A DNA stretch of 64,000 nucleotides from VXOI01 sp965197575 (GTDB lineage: Bacteria; Chloroflexota; Dehalococcoidia; Lucifugimonadales; UBA3495): positions 3,162,001 through 3,226,000 of the forward strand of contig OZ240214.1 of NCBI GenBank assembly GCA_965197575.1, in the 5' to 3' direction. This document shows, piece after piece, positions 1 to 8,102 of the stretch (position 1 is its first letter; each line of letters starts with the position of its first letter). Under the pieces are notes generated by a model that saw nothing but the letters and a program-made list of their open reading frames with translations, made no database searches and was not told where the DNA came from. The position numbers and the translations under genes are program-made.

Positions 1-282
1 GTGGTCAGCGTGGCCTCCCACCTGATCGGCGACCAGATCAAGCACATGATGGGCCTGCTGTTGGAAGGCGATGTGGAACAGGCGGGCGCGGAGCACCGGC
101 GGCTCCTGCCTGCGTTCAAGGTGCTGTTCACCGAGTCCAACCCCATCCCGGTAAAGCACGGTCTGAACCAAGCCGGGTTCAACGTGGGTAATCCCCGGCT
201 GCCCCTGGTCCCGGCCTCGGAAAGGGCGGCGGCCCAGATCGACGAGGTCATGTCCCAGTACCACATCGACCTGCCGGTCTAA
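1..282 (+). CDS. dapA: 4-hydroxy-tetrahydrodipicolinate synthase, C-terminal part
   Basis: This is the last ~93 residues of a DapA-type aldolase, which condenses pyruvate with aspartate semialdehyde in lysine and cell-wall diaminopimelate synthesis. The visible family signature is the C-terminal block with the NPIPVKHGL segment (residues ~48-56) followed by a short RLPL segment, as in DapA. The 5' end and the catalytic Lys/Tyr lie outside the window. A GC-rich hairpin follows the stop codon and probably ends transcription. DapA is more likely than another DHDPS-family lyase because of the NPIPVK block, but the missing active site prevents certainty. Confidence 0.85.
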   Translation: MVSVASHLIGDQIKHMMGLLLEGDVEQAGAEHRRLLPAFKVLFTESNPIPVKHGLNQAGFNVGNPRLPLVPASERAAAQIDEVMSQYHIDLPV

Positions 283-309
283 GAGAGGTCAGGAATCATC
301 CACAGAAAG

Positions 310-337
310 AACGGCCCCGACAATGTGCGGGGCCGTT
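310..337. terminator. hairpin between convergent dapA and the downstream gene
   Basis: A perfect 9-bp stem (AACGGCCCC / GGGGCCGTT) closes a 10-nt loop. On the minus strand it is followed by a T-rich stretch (TCTTTCTG), so it may serve both convergent genes. On the plus strand the T-tract is weak. Confidence 0.6.
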
Positions 338-387
338 AAAGTATGGATGGAAGGCAGAAGGTACGTATCTGAAGCGGTTCCGGTAGA

Positions 388-1113
388 TTACTGCCGGACT
401 GACCTAACCTCCACCTGCTCGAACCCCACTCTGGCCCGTTGCGGCTCGGCTATGGTTTCCCCGATGACCATTGGCCAGGCGATGGAGCCGGTCGCTTTAT
501 TGAGAATACCAGCCCGTATAACGGCGCGTTCGATGTCGTCGTTGTTGACCGTTATGGAGATTTCTCCGACAAAGTAAACTGGGCCGTCGTTGTCTTCTCC
601 CCTCATTACGGCGTCGGCCAATTCCATGTCGAGCGCCTCGGCATCGGTTATCAATCCATTGTCGAGCGCATTGGAAAGCAGTTCTTCAAACTCTCTCTCC
701 ATCCCTTGGCCGCTGCTGTGCAGCAGCCGGTTGCGGCGCAATCTGCGGTTATGGCGTCGGCTGAACGCCATGCTGGCGTAGCTGGCGAAGCTGCGGCTGA
801 CCTTGCGTTCGTACTCCGCCCCCTGCAATCCGCCCACAGCTCCACGGATTACGATGACTTCGCCGTCTATCCGTTGGATGCTGCCCTGCATTTCGGTGAT
901 GCTGCCCTGCATTTCGGTGATGCTGCCGTCTATCCGGGTGATGTCACCCCGCATTTCGGTGAATTGCTGTTCGGCGTAGGTTACGAACCTTGCGAACCGC
1001 TCCGGCAACTCTATCAGCTCTTGGGTCAGCAGGAGCCGGCGGACTTCGTCCCGGAAGTCCGGGTCCTCCCTGAGCAGGCGCAGCAAATCAGCGGTGCTGG
1101 AAATTGTGGTCAC
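388..1113 (-). CDS. coiled-coil protein with PD-(D/E)XK-like C-terminal region
   Basis: This 241-residue protein has an alpha-helical N-terminus (LLRLLREDPDFRDEVRRLLL), then a coiled coil at about residues 40-95 built from near-identical 7-residue units (GSITEMQ, GSITEMQ, GSIQRID). The C-terminal part contains YFVGEISITV followed by a DIERAVIRA helix. That beta-strand/E/helix pattern recalls the degenerate PD-(D/E)XK nuclease fold of DUF3782-like proteins, which are frequent in Chloroflexota and cyanobacteria. The family link is from memory of the pattern and the function is unknown. It sits just downstream of purA on the same strand with a 19-nt gap, so co-transcription is possible. Confidence 0.7.
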   Translation of the reverse strand: MTTISSTADLLRLLREDPDFRDEVRRLLLTQELIELPERFARFVTYAEQQFTEMRGDITRIDGSITEMQGSITEMQGSIQRIDGEVIVIRGAVGGLQGAEYERKVSRSFASYASMAFSRRHNRRLRRNRLLHSSGQGMEREFEELLSNALDNGLITDAEALDMELADAVMRGEDNDGPVYFVGEISITVNNDDIERAVIRAGILNKATGSIAWPMVIGETIAEPQRARVGFEQVEVRSVRQ

Positions 1114-1131
1114 GGCGACGGCTCCACTCTC

Positions 1132-2415
1132 TTAGAACACGGGGCTGACCTGGATAGTCTCATGGCGGCTGGGGCCGGTGGAGATGATCTGCACGGCGCA
1201 GCCCACCAGTTCCTCGACGCACCGCACGTAGTTCAGGGCGTTCTTGGGCAGTTGGGCCAGCTTGGTGGCGCTGGCCGTCGGCCGGTCCCAACCTGGCATT
1301 TCCTGGTACACCGGTTCACATTGGGCCAAAAGGGACGTGTTGGCCGGGAACCGTTCAACCTCTTTGCCGTTGGCGGTGTAGCCGACGCAGACCTTTACCT
1401 TCTCGAAGCCGTCCAGGATGTCCAGCCGGGTTAGCACTAGGCCGGTGAACCCGTTGACCAGTTGGCTGTACTTTCCCGCCACGCCGTCGAACCAGCCGAT
1501 GCGGCGGGGCCTGCCGGTGGTGGTGCCGTATTCTTGGGCGATCTGCCGAATTTCCTCGGCGGACTCGTCGAAAATCTCCGAAGGCATGGGGCCGCCGCCG
1601 ACGCGGGTGGAGTAGGCCTTGAACACGCCCAACACGCCGGAAATGGCTTGGGGATTCAGGCCCAGACCGGTGCAAGCGCCCCCGATGGACGGCGAGGATG
1701 ACGTCACGTATGGATACGATCCGTGATCTAGGTCCAGCAGCGTCCCTTGAGCGCCTTCCAGCAGCACCTTCTTGCCTTGGGCTAGGCGGTCCTGGACGAT
1801 CTGCTCGGTGGGGCGGGCGTAGGGGCGAAGCTGCTCCGCCCAGACGCGGCACTTTTCCTGCACATCTCCCAACGCCAGCGCCTCGCCTCCGTATATTTTG
1901 GTGATCAGCGCGTTCTTCTGGGCCAGGGTGCTCTCTAGGCGCGGCGCGAGAGAGTCCCAGTCCAGCAGGTCGCCGACTCGAATGCCGGCGCGGCCTGTCT
2001 TGTCGACGTAGGCAGGCCCGATGCCGCGGCCGGTGGTGCCGATGGCGTCGTCGCCCCGGGCCAGTTCCTCCAGATGGTCCAGCAGAACGTGGTAGGGCAT
2101 GATCACGTGAGCCCGCTCGCTGACGTACAGTCTGGTAGTGTCGATGCCACGGGAGGCCAGGGCATCCAACTCGCCGATGAGGACATCGGGGTCGACGACC
2201 ACCCCGTTGCCGATGATACCGTCCACCTCCGGCCAGCAGATTCCGGACGGGACTAGGTGCAACTGGAAGATGCCCTTGTCGTTGACGACGGTGTGACCGG
2301 CGTTGTTGCCCCCGGCGTAGCGCACCACGCTATCGACCTCGCCAGCCAGGTAGTCGATCACCTTACCCTTGCCTTCGTCTCCCCACTGGCCCCCGATTAC
2401 GGCGTATGCCGGCAT
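1132..2415 (-). CDS. purA: adenylosuccinate synthetase
   Basis: PurA joins IMP and aspartate using GTP, the first committed step from IMP to AMP, in the cytoplasm. The 427-residue length is typical. The N-terminal P-loop GQWGDEGKGK (residues ~8-17) carries the catalytic Asp, followed by GGNNAGHTVV. Other family blocks are GTTGRGIGPAY, LLEGAQGTLLD, the GTTTGRPRR arginine loop and a C-terminal GPSRHETI. The start is the ATG of MPAYAVIGGQW, the usual distance from the P-loop. It is transcribed away from tRNA-Val. No fault is visible. Confidence 0.97.
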   Translation of the reverse strand: MPAYAVIGGQWGDEGKGKVIDYLAGEVDSVVRYAGGNNAGHTVVNDKGIFQLHLVPSGICWPEVDGIIGNGVVVDPDVLIGELDALASRGIDTTRLYVSERAHVIMPYHVLLDHLEELARGDDAIGTTGRGIGPAYVDKTGRAGIRVGDLLDWDSLAPRLESTLAQKNALITKIYGGEALALGDVQEKCRVWAEQLRPYARPTEQIVQDRLAQGKKVLLEGAQGTLLDLDHGSYPYVTSSSPSIGGACTGLGLNPQAISGVLGVFKAYSTRVGGGPMPSEIFDESAEEIRQIAQEYGTTTGRPRRIGWFDGVAGKYSQLVNGFTGLVLTRLDILDGFEKVKVCVGYTANGKEVERFPANTSLLAQCEPVYQEMPGWDRPTASATKLAQLPKNALNYVRCVEELVGCAVQIISTGPSRHETIQVSPVF

Positions 2416-2632
2416 CCTTAATCGCCTTCCTCACCCAAAACGTACAGATTGCACAAAAAGCACTCGTCCCCCAGAAGGGGCCGAGGCGAAGGCAGTATAG
2501 CAAATTGCGTATCCGGGGGAAAGGGCGGGTCCGGGGGTTTTTCACCCCAGAGAGCGAGGAGAACGCAGTAACATGGCTTTTCAGGCCACGCTGCCCCCTA
2601 CGGCAACATTATATCCGGATCATGTCGAAGCA

Positions 2633-2662
2633 TTGACCTGGTGGCGGCGGGCTTGGTACACT
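2633..2662 (+). promoter_or_regulatory. sigma70-type promoter of tRNA-Val
   Basis: TTGACC (-35) and TACACT (-10) are separated by 18 nt and end 11 nt before the mature tRNA 5' end. Spacing and position fit a housekeeping promoter. Confidence 0.6.
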
Positions 2663-2673
2663 CCTTTAAGTGC

Positions 2674-2750
2674 GGGCGGTTAGCTCAGTTGGTTAGAGTA
2701 CTTGCTCGACACGCAAGAGGTCAGTGGTTCGAGCCCACTACCGCCCACCA
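2674..2750 (+). tRNA. tRNA-Val (GAC), with C at position 33
   Basis: The sequence folds into a full cloverleaf. The acceptor stem is GGGCGGT/ACCGCCC, the D-stem GCTC/GAGT, the anticodon stem CTTGC/GCAAG with loop TCGACAC, and the T-arm AGTGG TTCGAGC CCACT; CCA is encoded. Loop positions 34-36 read GAC (valine). Position 33, almost always U in elongator tRNAs, is C here. A consensus promoter lies upstream and rplS follows. Confidence 0.9.
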
Positions 2751-2771
2751 TCACCCCCACATCGTTGAGTC

Positions 2772-3341
2772 ATGACAATGGACGCCGCCCAACTATTGAA
2801 GCCAGCCGCTAACCCCAAAATTCCCCGGTTTTCGCCGGGCGACACCGTGCGCGTCAACTTTAGAATCCGCGAGGGCGCCCGGGAGCGTATCCAGGCCTTT
2901 CAGGGCGTGGTCATCCGTTTTCAGAACGGGAGGGGGCCGGCGGCCAATTTCACCGTCCGGCGCATCTCGTCGGGCATCGGCATCGAGCGGATATTCCCGC
3001 TGTACTCACCCTTGATCGAATCACTGGAAATCACGCGGTACGGCTCGGTGCGCCGGGCCAAGCTCTACTACCTGCGAGGGTTGCAGGGCCGCGCCGCCCG
3101 CATCAAGGAGTTGAACCCGTTGCAGCGCCGCCGGGCTATGGAAGCCGCCCAAGCCGCCGCGGAACGGGCCGCCACAGCGCCGGAAGCGGCCGATGAGTTG
3201 GAAGAGCTAACCGACGCCGAGATCGAAGAAGCTCTCCTCGAAGAAGCCGAAATCGAAGAGGTCGAGGACGCCGCCGTCGAGGCCCCCACGGCAGAGGCGG
3301 AAGAGTCGGCCGAAGCCGCTACGGAAGAGAAGCAAGAATAA
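2772..3341 (+). CDS. rplS: 50S ribosomal protein L19 with long acidic tail
   Basis: The first ~115 residues match L19, which sits at the 30S-50S interface. FSPGDTVRVNFRI, QAFQGVVIRFQN, the FTVRRISSGIGIER core and YYLRGLQGRAARIKE are all present. Bacterial L19 is usually 110-120 residues; this one is 189. The last ~70 residues are an Ala/Glu-rich tail of low complexity (runs such as EELTDAEIEEALLEEAEIEE). The ATG at 2772 is used; a second ATG two codons later is possible and neither has a strong ribosome-binding site. It is followed by a GC hairpin and then priA. Confidence 0.96.
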   Translation: MTMDAAQLLKPAANPKIPRFSPGDTVRVNFRIREGARERIQAFQGVVIRFQNGRGPAANFTVRRISSGIGIERIFPLYSPLIESLEITRYGSVRRAKLYYLRGLQGRAARIKELNPLQRRRAMEAAQAAAERAATAPEAADELEELTDAEIEEALLEEAEIEEVEDAAVEAPTAEAEESAEAATEEKQE

Positions 3342-3350
3342 CTCCCGGAC

Positions 3351-3376
3351 ACGGCCCGCCTCGCCGCGGGCCGTGA
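3351..3376 (+). terminator. GC-rich hairpin after rplS
   Basis: A perfect 10-bp stem (CACGGCCCGC / GCGGGCCGTG) with a 6-nt loop lies 10 nt after the rplS stop codon. No T-tract follows, so it may be a weak or factor-dependent terminator or an RNA-stabilising hairpin. Confidence 0.5.
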
Positions 3377-3425
3377 CGATTCAGGCCCGCGGCGGGGCCT
3401 TCCTTGAGCCTGTCGAAGGGGCGGC

Positions 3426-5843
3426 ATGGAATTTGCGGATGTGGCGGTGGACGCCCCGGTCGAGTTCTCCCGTACTTTCACCTACCGGATTCCCCCTCGT
3501 TTTGGCGTTCAACCCGGACAACTGGTCTGGGTGCCCTTCGGACGGCAGACCCTCCAGGGAATCGTCGTCCGGCTGTCCGACACCTCGCCGGTAGCCGCAA
3601 CCAGAGACATCCTTCAGCCGGTGGAGCCCGCTCCCCTGCTCGACGAGGCTCGTCTCGAGTTGGGCCACTGGATCAGCCGATACTACCGCTGCTCGCTGTT
3701 CACCGCGCTTTCTCTGATGCTCCCTCCGGGCTTCGAGACTCAGGTTCGCGCCCGCGTTTCCGTGCCCGCCGGAATCGACCTCCAAGAAACTGACCTTCGC
3801 TCCGAGACCGTTGCCGCACTGAGCGCCTTGGGCGGAAAGTCCCACCTGCCCGAAAAGGAGTTCGGCGAGATGTTGGGCCAGGCCGGGACGCGGGAGATAA
3901 ACCGGCTGGTGGAGCGCGGCCTGGTCCGCCGGGAAGCGACCCTGCCGCGCCCGCAGGTGGCCCCTCGCTACGAGGCGTTCCTGCTGCCCGTCTCCGGCGA
4001 TGTTGCGGATTCGCTGGCCGGCCGGCAACGAGAGCTCTGGGAGGCGGTACGAGCGCAGGATGAGCCGCTCCCGGCGCGGCTGGCCAACAAGCAGTTCGGC
4101 AGCGGTGTGGCCGACGCGCTGTTCGCCAAGGGGCTGATCGCAATGGAGTGGGTCCGCAGCAGCGGCGGCCCCCCGGCTCTGTCCGATTCTCCGCCTCCGA
4201 GACTTGCTCTCAGCAACGAACAGGAGCGGGCGCTGGCCGAGATCATGCAGGCGGTGGCAGAGCCTTCGGCCCAGCCGCGCCGCTTTCTCCTGCACGGCGT
4301 GACCGGCAGCGGCAAGACGGAAGTGTACCTGCGGGCCATCGCCGAGGTGGTGCGGCGGGGCCAACGCGCGCTGGTTCTTGTGCCCGAAATCTCGCTGACC
4401 CCGCAGACGTTGGAGCGGGTCAACGCTTGGTTCGCCGGGCGGGTGGCGCTGCTCCACAGTCGGTTGACCCCGCGCCAGCAGTTCGACCAGTGGTGGGACA
4501 TTCGCGGCGGCGCTTACGATGTGGTCGTCGGCCCGCGCAGCGCGCTGTTCGCTCCTCTGGAAGACGTGGGGCTGATCGTCATCGACGAAGAGCACGAGTG
4601 GACTTACAAGCAGGACGAAACGCATCCCCTGTACCACGCCCGGACCGTTGCCCTGGAGCTGTCACGGCTGACCGGAGCGGCGGTGGTCATGGGCAGCGCC
4701 ACGCCGGACGTGGAGACCTACTTTCGCGCGACTGAATCGAGGGGAGCGGGGCGCAGCGTCCGATTGCTGGAGCTGCCTCGCCGGGTCAGCGGGAATGCTG
4801 CCGGGCCGGGGCCCAACCTCGCGCCGGTCGAAGTCATCGACATGCGCCGGGAACTGAGGGAGGGCAATCGTAACATTTTCAGCCGTGCCCTCGCTTCCGG
4901 CCTCACCGAGTGTCTGGCCAAGGGCGAGCAGGCGATACTCTTCCTCAACCGCCGGGGCACGTCGTCTATCGTACTGTGCCGCGACTGCGGACACGCGGTT
5001 ACCTGCGCCAGTTGCTCGGTTTCCCTGACCTATCACTCTGGCATAGGGCGGTTGTTGTGCCACCGTTGCAACCGCCGCCGCCGGACGCCGCAGCGGTGCC
5101 CCGCTTGCCGAGGCGAGCACATACGTCAACTCGGCATCGGCACCGAGCGCGTGGTCGCGGAGGTCTCCCGGCTGTTGCCAGGGGCGCGGGTGGATCGGCT
5201 GGACGCCGACGCCGCCCGGTCGGGCCAAGGCGCGGAGGAGGCCATGCGGCGGCTGTCCACCGGCGAGACGCAGGTGCTGGTGGGCACCCAGATGGTCGCC
5301 AAGGGCCTGGACGTGCCCAACGTAACGGTCGTCGGGGCAGTGCTGGCCGACGTTGGTATGTTCCTGCCCGACTTTCGCTCCGGGGAGCGGGTGTTCAGCC
5401 TGCTGTGCCAAGTGGCGGGCCGGGCCGGCCGCGGCAATGCCCAGGGCAGGGTCTACGTGCAGACCTACAACCCCCATCACTACGCGGTGCTGGCCGCCGC
5501 CAACCAGGACTACCAGGCGATGTACGACCACGAAATCGCCGCCCGGCTGGAGTCGGGATACCCGCCCTTCAACGATCTGGTCCACTTCGTCTACCAGAAC
5601 ACCGACCCGAACGCCTGCCAGCGCCAAGCGGCCTCGGCGGCACGCGAACTCAAGCGGCGTGCCCACGCCTACGGCCGCGCCGACGTGGAGGTGACCGGCC
5701 CCTCTCCGGGGATACCCCAGCGTCTGCGGGGCCGCTACCGTTGGCGCGTCCTGCTTCGGGGGCGGGAGTTGGCGAGTCTTTTGGAAGGGATGGACTTTCC
5801 GCAGGGCTGCACCGTGGACGTAGACCCGGCCCACGTCCTCTAG
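3426..5843 (+). CDS. priA: primosomal replication restart helicase PriA
   Basis: PriA is the 3'-5' helicase that reloads the replisome at stalled forks. The 805-residue length is normal. The N-terminal DNA-binding domain opens with the typical VAVDAPVEFSRTFTYRIP. The Walker A motif GVTGSGKT is near residues 292-299 and Walker B DEEH near 386-389. A zinc-binding block with eight cysteines lies near 518-560 (CRDCGHAVTCASC ... CHRC ... CPAC). Helicase motifs GTQMVAKGLDVPNV and QVAGRAGRG follow. The ATG of MEFADVAV is the expected start. It lies between rplS and the promoter-led def run. Confidence 0.97.
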   Translation: MEFADVAVDAPVEFSRTFTYRIPPRFGVQPGQLVWVPFGRQTLQGIVVRLSDTSPVAATRDILQPVEPAPLLDEARLELGHWISRYYRCSLFTALSLMLPPGFETQVRARVSVPAGIDLQETDLRSETVAALSALGGKSHLPEKEFGEMLGQAGTREINRLVERGLVRREATLPRPQVAPRYEAFLLPVSGDVADSLAGRQRELWEAVRAQDEPLPARLANKQFGSGVADALFAKGLIAMEWVRSSGGPPALSDSPPPRLALSNEQERALAEIMQAVAEPSAQPRRFLLHGVTGSGKTEVYLRAIAEVVRRGQRALVLVPEISLTPQTLERVNAWFAGRVALLHSRLTPRQQFDQWWDIRGGAYDVVVGPRSALFAPLEDVGLIVIDEEHEWTYKQDETHPLYHARTVALELSRLTGAAVVMGSATPDVETYFRATESRGAGRSVRLLELPRRVSGNAAGPGPNLAPVEVIDMRRELREGNRNIFSRALASGLTECLAKGEQAILFLNRRGTSSIVLCRDCGHAVTCASCSVSLTYHSGIGRLLCHRCNRRRRTPQRCPACRGEHIRQLGIGTERVVAEVSRLLPGARVDRLDADAARSGQGAEEAMRRLSTGETQVLVGTQMVAKGLDVPNVTVVGAVLADVGMFLPDFRSGERVFSLLCQVAGRAGRGNAQGRVYVQTYNPHHYAVLAAANQDYQAMYDHEIAARLESGYPPFNDLVHFVYQNTDPNACQRQAASAARELKRRAHAYGRADVEVTGPSPGIPQRLRGRYRWRVLLRGRELASLLEGMDFPQGCTVDVDPAHVL

Positions 5844-5849
5844 GCAGCT

Positions 5850-5878
5850 TTGCACTCCCAATTGGCCTTGCATATAAT
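5850..5878 (+). promoter_or_regulatory. sigma70-type promoter ahead of def-cca-secD-secF
   Basis: TTGCAC and a perfect TATAAT are separated by exactly 17 nt, just after the priA stop codon and ~95 nt before def. The start site would fall near 5885, leaving an ~85-nt leader in which no clear riboswitch is seen. Confidence 0.75.
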
Positions 5879-5971
5879 GGAAGCCCGCCCCGCGTTCGCG
5901 GATTCTCGGATTCCGGCGCTTGAGGGGCGGGCGCACAATGGACCTTTAGTTTCCCGTCCCGGAGGGACCCC

Positions 5972-6628
5972 GTGGCTTTGTTGACCATCCGCACCGTTCC
6001 CGACCCTTTCCTTCGTAAGAAGGCGCGCAAGATAGCCAAGATCACCCCCAGGCACAGGAAGCTGGCGGGGGACATGATCGAGACCATGACCGAGCACAAC
6101 GGCGTCGGTCTGGCGGCCAACCAGGTGGGCCAACTGGAGCGGATTGCGGTGGTCCAGACCCCGGACATGGAAGAGGCGATGGTCTTGGTCAATCCCGAAA
6201 TCGTCAGGAAAGAGGGCGAGCGGGAGGTGGAAGAGGGATGCCTCAGCATTCCCGGCTACCGGGGCACCGTCTTGCGCTCCGAGAAGGTGCGGGCCAAGGC
6301 GCTGGACTTGGACTCCAAACCTTTCCGCGTCGATGCCGAGGAGCTTTTGGCCCAAGCGCTGGAACACGAGATCGACCACCTGAACGGCATCCTGTACATG
6401 GACCACCTGGTCAGCCACACTACTCTGCGTAAGATCGAGGAACAGACCTTCGGCGAGGAAGAGGAGGACGAAGAAGAGGCGGGCGTCGACGAGGGCCACG
6501 GCCACGAACACGCGCCCAACCCGGAGCCTACCCCGGAGTTTGAAGACCTGCACCGCAGGCTCCACGGCCTCGACTCCGCCAGTGACGCCGCCGAGACGGA
6601 CGAAGACGGTGACTCCTCCGATGCTTGA
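5972..6628 (+). CDS. def: peptide deformylase with acidic, His-containing tail
   Basis: Def removes the formyl group from the N-terminal methionine of nascent proteins. The three metal-site motifs are present: GVGLAANQVG (motif 1, with the catalytic Gln), EEGCLSIPG (motif 2, Cys ligand) and LEHEIDHLNG (motif 3, HExxH). The core ends near residue 160; the remaining ~55 residues are an acidic tail with a GHGHEH stretch, unusual for the family. The start is GTG, preceded by GGAGG at the right spacing. Its last codons overlap the start of cca by 8 nt, indicating translational coupling. Confidence 0.95.
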   Translation: MALLTIRTVPDPFLRKKARKIAKITPRHRKLAGDMIETMTEHNGVGLAANQVGQLERIAVVQTPDMEEAMVLVNPEIVRKEGEREVEEGCLSIPGYRGTVLRSEKVRAKALDLDSKPFRVDAEELLAQALEHEIDHLNGILYMDHLVSHTTLRKIEEQTFGEEEEDEEEAGVDEGHGHEHAPNPEPTPEFEDLHRRLHGLDSASDAAETDEDGDSSDA

Positions 6629-8099
6629 GCGACTGGCGGAGTTCTTCTCGTCCCGCGGCCTCGATGCCTACCTTGTCGGCGGCCAGGTGCGCGACCGGCT
6701 GCTGGGACGCCAAGCCGAGCCGGACATCGACATCGCCGTGGCTGGCGACGGTTGCTCCATCGCCGAGGAACTCTCCGACCAAGTACAAGGAACGCTGGTG
6801 CCGCTGAGTCCGTCGCGGGGCATGATGCGGATCGTCGTACCGGAGGCCGCCGCGGCGGATCAACAGACCATCGACGTCACCGGCTTTCCCGGCTCCATCG
6901 AGGATGACCTGGCCCGCCGGGACTTCTCGGTCAATGCCCTGGCCGTTGGGTTGGCCCACTGGCGCGACGACTCTTTCGCCGATGTCGTCATCGACCCGCT
7001 GGAGGGCCGCAAGGACCTGGTCCGCAAGTCCATCCGGGCCTTGAATCCGGGCGTGTTCGAGGCCGATCCGGGCCGGCTGCTCCGGGCGGTGCGGTTGTCG
7101 GGCCAGTTGGGTTTTCGCATCGAGCCGGACACGGTGCGCTGCATCGCCGCCGGCGCCCGCCTGCTGCCGCTGGTTGCGCCCGAGCGAGTGCGGGACGAGT
7201 TCCTGAAGCTGCTGGCGATGGACGGCGCGAAGGGGCGTCTGGACGTGTTGGACCGGCTGGGGTTGTTGCAGCACATCGTCCCCGAACTGATGGCGGCCAA
7301 GGGCGTGGACCAGCCGAAGATGCACTACTGGGACGTTTGGGGGCACACCCTCCATACCGTGGAGGCGGCGGAAGGGGTCACGCGCGGCCACCAGAACTCG
7401 CCGGTCTATTCCTGCGTGCCCTGGACGCCGGAAAGCGATGCCTACTTCCGGGAGACCGTGAGCAACGGCCACACCCGGCGCACCGTGCTGAAGCTGGCGG
7501 CGCTGTTCCACGACGTGGCCAAGCCCCAGACCAAGTCCATCGACGCCACCGGCCGCACCCGGTTCTTCGGCCACTCCGAGCAGGGCGCGGAGATCGCCGC
7601 CGACCGCCTGAGCCAACTCCGGGTCGGTTACCGGGGCGTGAACATGGTGTCGCAAATGGTGGAGCACCACCTGCGCCCCACCAACATGATGCAAGAGGAC
7701 GGCAAATGGCCCACCAACCGGGCCATCCACCGCTACTTCCGCGAAGTGGAAGACGTGGCTGTGGATACGCTCTACCTCTGCTTGGCCGATTATTTGGGCG
7801 CAAAGGGGCCCGAGTTATCGCATACCGAATGGCTCGACCATGCTAGAATGATCGGGTACATTCTGCACTTGGGTACGCAAACAGCCGTCTCTCCCAAGAG
7901 CAGCCGCCTCATTAACGGGCACGAATTGATGGCCCACTTCCAACTGCAACCGGGTCCTCACGTAGGCTCCTTGCTGGAACAGATTGAGGAGGCGCGCGCG
8001 GCCGGAGAGATAGAGACCCAGGAGCAAGCGCTCAACTTGGCCGCCGCCATGCTCGGAAAACCGGAGCAGGCGCGGCGCGAACAGGAGAATTCCCGGTAG
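6621..8099 (+). CDS. cca: CCA tRNA nucleotidyltransferase / poly(A) polymerase family protein with HD domain
   Basis: This is a class II nucleotidyltransferase of about 492 residues. The N-terminal VGGQVRDRLLG and PDIDIAV (the DxD metal pair) form the NTase core, followed by DFSVNALA and the RLLRAVRL motif of the neck region. A metal-dependent HD phosphohydrolase signature (LAALFHDVAKP) lies in the second half, with further His/Asp residues (EHHLRP, CLADYLG). The reading frame is open further upstream, but the ATG overlapping the def stop is the natural start. It probably adds or repairs CCA on tRNA; a poly(A) polymerase role cannot be excluded. The tRNAs seen here encode CCA, so the role may be repair. 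Confidence 0.9.
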   Translation: MLERLAEFFSSRGLDAYLVGGQVRDRLLGRQAEPDIDIAVAGDGCSIAEELSDQVQGTLVPLSPSRGMMRIVVPEAAAADQQTIDVTGFPGSIEDDLARRDFSVNALAVGLAHWRDDSFADVVIDPLEGRKDLVRKSIRALNPGVFEADPGRLLRAVRLSGQLGFRIEPDTVRCIAAGARLLPLVAPERVRDEFLKLLAMDGAKGRLDVLDRLGLLQHIVPELMAAKGVDQPKMHYWDVWGHTLHTVEAAEGVTRGHQNSPVYSCVPWTPESDAYFRETVSNGHTRRTVLKLAALFHDVAKPQTKSIDATGRTRFFGHSEQGAEIAADRLSQLRVGYRGVNMVSQMVEHHLRPTNMMQEDGKWPTNRAIHRYFREVEDVAVDTLYLCLADYLGAKGPELSHTEWLDHARMIGYILHLGTQTAVSPKSSRLINGHELMAHFQLQPGPHVGSLLEQIEEARAAGEIETQEQALNLAAAMLGKPEQARREQENSR

Positions 8100-8102
8100 C
8101 CG

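Noticed and set aside
439..1434. Long plus-strand ORF opposite the coiled-coil gene and purA
   Set aside because: It is antisense to two genes with clear family motifs and has shadow-like composition.
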